This document shows, one piece after another, positions 60,070-64,000 of a stretch of DNA of 64,000 bases. The DNA is from Lepidostoma basale (lineage: Eukaryota; Arthropoda; Insecta; Trichoptera; Lepidostomatidae): the NCBI GenBank assembly GCA_022606425.2, contig JAHDVF020000840.1, positions 1,426,001-1,490,000 of the forward strand, written 5' to 3'. The notes beneath the pieces were generated by a model, which was not told where the DNA came from, did not search any database, and saw only the letters and a list, made by a program, of their open reading frames with translations. How positions within the stretch are numbered: position 1 is the stretch's first letter; every line of letters begins with the position of its first letter. Made by a program: the position numbers and the translations under genes.

Positions 60070-60212
60070 ATTAATACGGATTAAATACTCTGTTTTATAG
60101 GTCTAAAAGAGAATATTTACTTTATTTTATGGGAAATTGCAAGTTGAATGGCAAAGGCAGCATGTCATTCCATATCATTGTTCGAGAAACAATAAAAATG
60201 TTGTTTTATATT
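60070..60212. repeat. Family P foldback remnant (P11)
   Basis: TTAATACGGATTAAATACTCTGTTTTATAGG ... TATTTTATGGGAAATTGCAAG ... GCATGTCATTCC, then CATCATTGTTCGAGAAACAATAA. A shortened, diverged copy. Confidence 0.55.
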
Positions 60213-60714
60213 TTTTATTTCGTAAAAATATGATCACTGCTAATTTATACGAATCAGAATTCTGTATAACTCATATTTTAGGTCAGGGGTCGGCAACTGT
60301 GGATCGTTGAGATTATAAAGCCACTTTCCTCTTCACAACTATGCAAACGACACATTGTTTTCCAACATATGTAAGCAAAGTTAACGAGCAATTGAAAAAA
60401 CGATTTAGGATTTATCAACACCTTTGCACTTGCTGGTTTAAAAAACATTGTTTATTTTTAACTAGTGCAAAAATAGTTCTCGTGTTAATTTGTCTTTTCG
60501 ATTCGTTTTTTTTTAATTGATAACCGTACCCCATCAAATACAATAAATTGACCCCCATTTAAAAGGAGTTATTAATTTTGCAGTGTGTTTTTAGTATAGT
60601 TGAAATTTCATTATTAAATTGTATTAATGTTGTTTATATAAATTTATTGATAAATAAATAAATAAAGAATAAAAGTTCTTTTAAAATACTATTGAGTTTC
60701 ATGGAGTTCTGGTC
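60213..60714. other. AT-rich stretch with one hAT-like end
   Basis: CAGGGGTCGGCAACTG at 60286-60301 resembles the terminus of the hAT-like element at 50689. I do not see a matching right end. Confidence 0.35.
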
Positions 60715-61105
60715 CCATTCCTAATATATGGAAGCGAAGCATGGAACTGGCAGAAGAAGGATGAAAGCAGAATAAATGTGGTAGAGATGAGGTCCCTAAG
60801 ACGTACTCGTATGTGAAATACAACGATATACGACAGAATCGCTCCGATGGTTCGGACATATGGAACGCATGGATGGAGAAAGAATGGTTAAGAAAGTTAA
60901 TGATGTAAATGGAGTACGGAGTCGAGACAAACCGAGGAAAACACGGCATGACCAAATTAATCAAATTTTAAAGGTTGGTCATGTTAGAAGTCGGAGGAAT
61001 CGACGTGCGTGTATGACTCGTTGTATGAATGTGGAGGAGCCAGAGAAGTCCATTCTCTCTGCCTACCCCTGCGAAGAAACGACGTGATGATTTGTTTGTT
61101 TGTTG
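60715..61105 (+). pseudogene. Family A subtype A3 LINE fragment with TTTG tail
   Basis: LIYGSEAWNWQKKDESRINVVEMRSLRRTRM, deletion, RWFGHMERMDGERMVKKVNDVNGVRSRDKPRKTRHDQINQILKVGHVRSRRNRRACMTRCMNVEEPEKSILSAYPCEETT, then GTGATGATTTGTTTGTTTG. The A3 tail differs from (TTAG)n and agrees with 29978. Confidence 0.85.
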
Positions 61106-61606
61106 AGTTTTATTCCACTTGTTTTTTAAGTTCGACCGATTTTGGCAGTTAGGCAGGCCGTTCTTCGAACTTTCAATACTGATTGAAATTAACAAACAAG
61201 TAGAATAAAAATAATTATGTATTATAAAATATTAGATTATTATTTTCATGATTATTAAATAGGTTATCGATTCTTTGGAAAGGTGGTAGACCAGCACGCG
61301 CCAGTCTCACGCGATCCCACGCAGAAATCTTTCACTACACGATGGGCCATAATCATAATATTACGCAGCATCTCGGCGGACCATAAGACCTCGTGGAGTC
61401 ACTAATGAAACGTTATCTCAGATGAGCACTCTTATGTCCATTACTGTCTCACTAAAAGGTGCTAAGCGCTGCCTGTGTTACGTTTATCGGGTCTTATTAT
61501 TATTTAATGACCGTTTATAACGTAAACATATAATTTACAAGTTATTCGTGTTCACATTACATAATATACTATCATGACAATCGATTCTATTCGAAGAAAT
61601 CAAGAC
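61106..61606. other. Unassigned stretch
   Basis: No feature beyond short repeats seen. Confidence 0.3.
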
Positions 61607-62106
61607 AGACTGCAACATTATCGCGAGTGGTGAAAATTTGGAGCAAGTAGAAGAGATGGGCGAGTGGAGAGGGATATTGAAAGTAGCGCTGGGGCAGGCA
61701 ACAAAGTGAATGGTGCACTTAAAGTTGTCATCGCAAACAAAAACCTATCCAAAAAAGCTAGAATGGCAGTGCACAATTGTGTTCTTTTACCGAGCCTTAT
61801 GTATGGAAGCGAAGCATGGAACTGGCAAAAGAATGATGAAAGTAGAATTGATGCAGTAGAAATGAGATCTCTAAGACGAATGTGTGGATACTCTGTATAT
61901 GATAGAGTGTCGAATAAAAATAACAGAAGTGAATGCGGTGCGAATGATGGTGTTATGAACAAAACAATGAAATGATCATTAAGATGGTTTGGACATATTG
62001 AAAGAATGAATGAAGAAAGAATGGCAAAAAATATATATGTTAACGATGTAAATGGAACCTGAAATAGAGGAAGACCGAGGAAAACGTGGCACGATCAAAT
62101 AAATTA
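61607..62106 (+). pseudogene. Family A LINE fragment without tail, joined to an inverted one
   Basis: CNIIASGENLEQVEEMGEWRGILKVAL, frameshift, GAGNKVNGALKVVIANKNLSKKARMAVHNCVLLPSLMYGSEAW ... SVYDRVSNKNNRSECGANDGVMNKTMK, TGA, RWFGHIERMNEERMAKNIYVNDVNGT, TGA, NRGRPRKTWHDQI and a break at 62106. Confidence 0.85.
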
Positions 62107-62648
62107 TCTTTAAGCTCCATTCACTTTGTTACCGGCACCAACCCTTCTTTCGACGTCACTATCCGTTCGGCCATCCGCTGTGAACATGCTACACAAATTC
62201 ACTCAACTGCTCCAAATTCTCTTCGTTCACCATTATGTTACAAACTGTTATTTGTTCTTTCCTTTCAAAAACCATCACCTTTGACTTTCCGAAATTCATA
62301 ATTAAATCATTTAGCTTGCATACATCATACATCTCGACACCAAGACTTGTAATTCATCCGCACTATCCGCAACGAGAACGGCATCGTCCGCGTAAAGCAG
62401 ACAATTTACAGACAAATCACTCATTTATGCACCAGCATTTATTCCTTTCAGTTCTTTCATACACTTGTCCATATACAGATTGAACAACCATGGAGACATC
62501 ACGCAGTCCTGCTTAACACCCTTTGTGATATCAAATCAAAGCGTGATGTCCCCATTTACCCTAACACTGGCAGTGCATCCTTTGTAGAGAGAAGCGACCG
62601 TCCGTATCAGTTTTGTGCTCACTCTGTATTCAGACAAGTTTGACTTAA
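62107..62648 (-). pseudogene. Inverted LINE fragment related to family A with RT motifs B and C
   Basis: From 62645 leftwards on the minus strand: LSEYRVSTKLIRTVASLYKGCTASVRVNGDITL, GVKQDCVMSPWLFNLYMDKCMKELKGI (motif B), LSVNCLLYADDAVLVADSADELQVLV (motif C, YADD), then MVFERKEQITVCNIMVNEENLEQLSEFV and RRVGAGNKVNGA near 62110. Sequence differs from A1 (KGC for TES, EE for GE), so it is a distinct subtype, with several stops. Confidence 0.85.
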
Positions 62649-62689
62649 ATAATAATATACAAAAAATTCGACATTGTCATAAAAATCTT

Positions 62690-62750
62690 ACATAAAATAT
62701 AATAAAACTTATAGAAAACAAACTTTTTCATTCGTTGTTTATAAGTAGAC
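62690..62750. repeat. Family P half-arm
   Basis: AAAATATAATAAAACTTATAGAAAACAAACTTTTTCATTCGTTGTTT matches the right outer arm of P elements. Confidence 0.55.
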
Positions 62751-62828
62751 GCAGAAAGTGAGATATACTATACTATACAATTGTTGTGGTAGTTTCACGT
62801 TACTTCCATTTATACGTTATTATATATA

Positions 62829-64000
62829 GGGTCTTTCATTAAGCGCTTCTTATCTTTAAACTTAAATAAAACAAAGTGTGTGTAAGATATCATCAAAATT
62901 TTTTATTCGTTTGAAAGGCTCATTAATGCCATTATGTATGAAATATAACATCATTCAAATGTCCGCCGCGGCTTCTCTGGGTGGCGCGCATCCGAAATGT
63001 CCAATTTTCCATGACTCTGGCGCATAAATCAGGCCGAATTTTACCGATGGCATGGGTTATGTTGGCTTTGAGGGCTGCTGTGGTTTGTGGCTTATTCGCA
63101 TAGACCTGCGACTTAAGAAAACCCCACAAGAAAAAGTCTAACGGGGTCAAATCGCACGATCTCGGTGGCCAGTTCACATCACCTCCACGTGAGATGACCA
63201 TGCTCTCAAATCGCTGGTGCAGAATGTCCAATGTGGCATGAGCTGTGTGGTACGTAGCGCCGTCCTGTTAAAACCACATGTGGTTGGTGTCCATATCATC
63301 CAATTCAGGCCAAAAGAAGTCGGTAATCATCAACCTATAGCGCTCGCCGTTGACGGTGATGGCCTGGCCAACGTCGTTCTCAAAGAAATATGGACCGATG
63401 ACGCCGCCAGCCCAAAATCCACACCAAACAGTGACTTTTTCGGGATGCATTGGACGCTCTTGGATCTCATGTGGATTAGTATTGTCCCGAATTCGACAAT
63501 TTTGTTTGTTGACGTACCCATTCATCCAGAAATATGCCTCATCCCTGAAGATGATTTTTCGATGAAAATTAGGGTCAGTTTCCAACTGCTCCAGAGCCCA
63601 TTTAGCGAACACACGTCGTTGTCGATGGTCGTTTAGCTTGAGCTCCTGGGTCAGTTGAATTTCGTACGGGTGCAGGCCCAAGTCACGACGCAAAATTCGC
63701 CAAGTTGTAGTCTGCGAAAGGCCGAGTTCTTGTAAGCGACGCGAAATCGACTGCTTCGGATTCTCCTGCAAACTCTCACGGACAGCGGCGATGTTTTCGG
63801 CAGATCTTGCGTTTCGTCGACGTACGGGTGTTAGTTGATTGATTACTGAACCAGTGGACTCAAATTTATCCACCACACTGCGAATAGTCCTCTCAGTAGG
63901 ACGCTTATGGCGACCGTAAAATGGGCGAAGCGCGCGGAACGTTGTCCGAACAGAATACCGATTTTGATAAAACAATTGTATAATTTGCACTTGTTGTTGA
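62829..64000 (-). pseudogene. Tc1/mariner-superfamily transposase, one in-frame stop, cut by window end
   Basis: The reading frame runs from the window edge to TGA/TAA near 62932. Upstream residues: QIIQLFYQNRYSVRTTFRALRPFYG..., RTIRSVVDKFE (helix-turn-helix region), SISRRLQELGLSQTTTWRILRRDLGLHPY (second DNA-binding helix). Catalytic acidic residues: the D of IFRDEAYFW, the D of QDGAT and the D of SCDLTPLDFFLWG, with about 36 residues between the second and third. The Gln before QDGAT's Gln is a TAA (63268-63270), splitting the frame into 63271-63990 and 62932-63267. Everything else is open, so the copy died recently. GGGTCTTTCATTAAGCGC at 62829, preceded by TA, is the probable terminal repeat. 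The native start and the other end lie outside the window. Confidence 0.85.

Overview
The window looks like AT-rich, gene-poor nuclear DNA from an insect, most likely a moth or butterfly. The evidence is the set of repeats: truncated RTE-type LINE fragments ending in short tandem tails, a CR1/L2 tail, an R1-group tail, tRNA-headed SINEs, a Tc1/mariner transposase, a BEL/Pao LTR element and many small foldback elements. A LINE 3' end at about 25.87-25.99 kb reads like one common in lepidopteran genomes. The assignment to Lepidoptera is an inference. I recognise no complete host protein-coding gene. The one host-like signal is a TATA box plus initiator with a 5' splice site at 45278-45436, which could be a promoter and non-coding first exon of a gene reading rightwards.

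Layout. 1-35.5 kb: a mosaic of 5'-truncated LINE pieces. The commonest (family A here) is RTE-like, ends in GTGATGGTTAG(TTAG)n and has its longest copies at 18.2-19.3 and 22.9-24.2 kb. Other LINE families end in GAA, GAT, AATG, TTGAT or AAT repeats. Mixed in are foldback elements about 160-220 bp long (family P), a MITE-like family (Q), SINEs, and a chimeric SINE-like family (S2) that carries the family A 3' tail. 35.5-42.65 kb: a 7.1-kb GC-rich BEL/Pao LTR retrotransposon with almost identical LTRs and a target duplication. It keeps gag and protease but has no reverse transcriptase; in that place it has tandem repeats, followed by decayed remnants of the pol C-terminus. 42.65-62.8 kb: mosaic again, with the promoter candidate, a 257-bp MITE, a 600-bp hAT-type element, a minisatellite of about 115 bp period, and several foldbacks. 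62.8-64.0 kb: a Tc1/mariner transposase on the minus strand, broken by one in-frame stop and cut by the window edge.

The elements interact by nesting and by tail sharing. LINEs with GAA tails repeatedly sit at the same spot of family P, an R1-group LINE sits inside a family A copy, a family A piece sits inside the hAT element, and S2 probably depends on the family A machinery. Arms of several unrelated foldbacks carry the same RNA-like pattern: CUGANGA, one extra A or U, a short hairpin, GAAAC, 2-4 bases, GUY. This resembles a minimal hammerhead ribozyme and is the most interesting unexplained signal. Stretches not listed are AT-rich sequence in which I see nothing.
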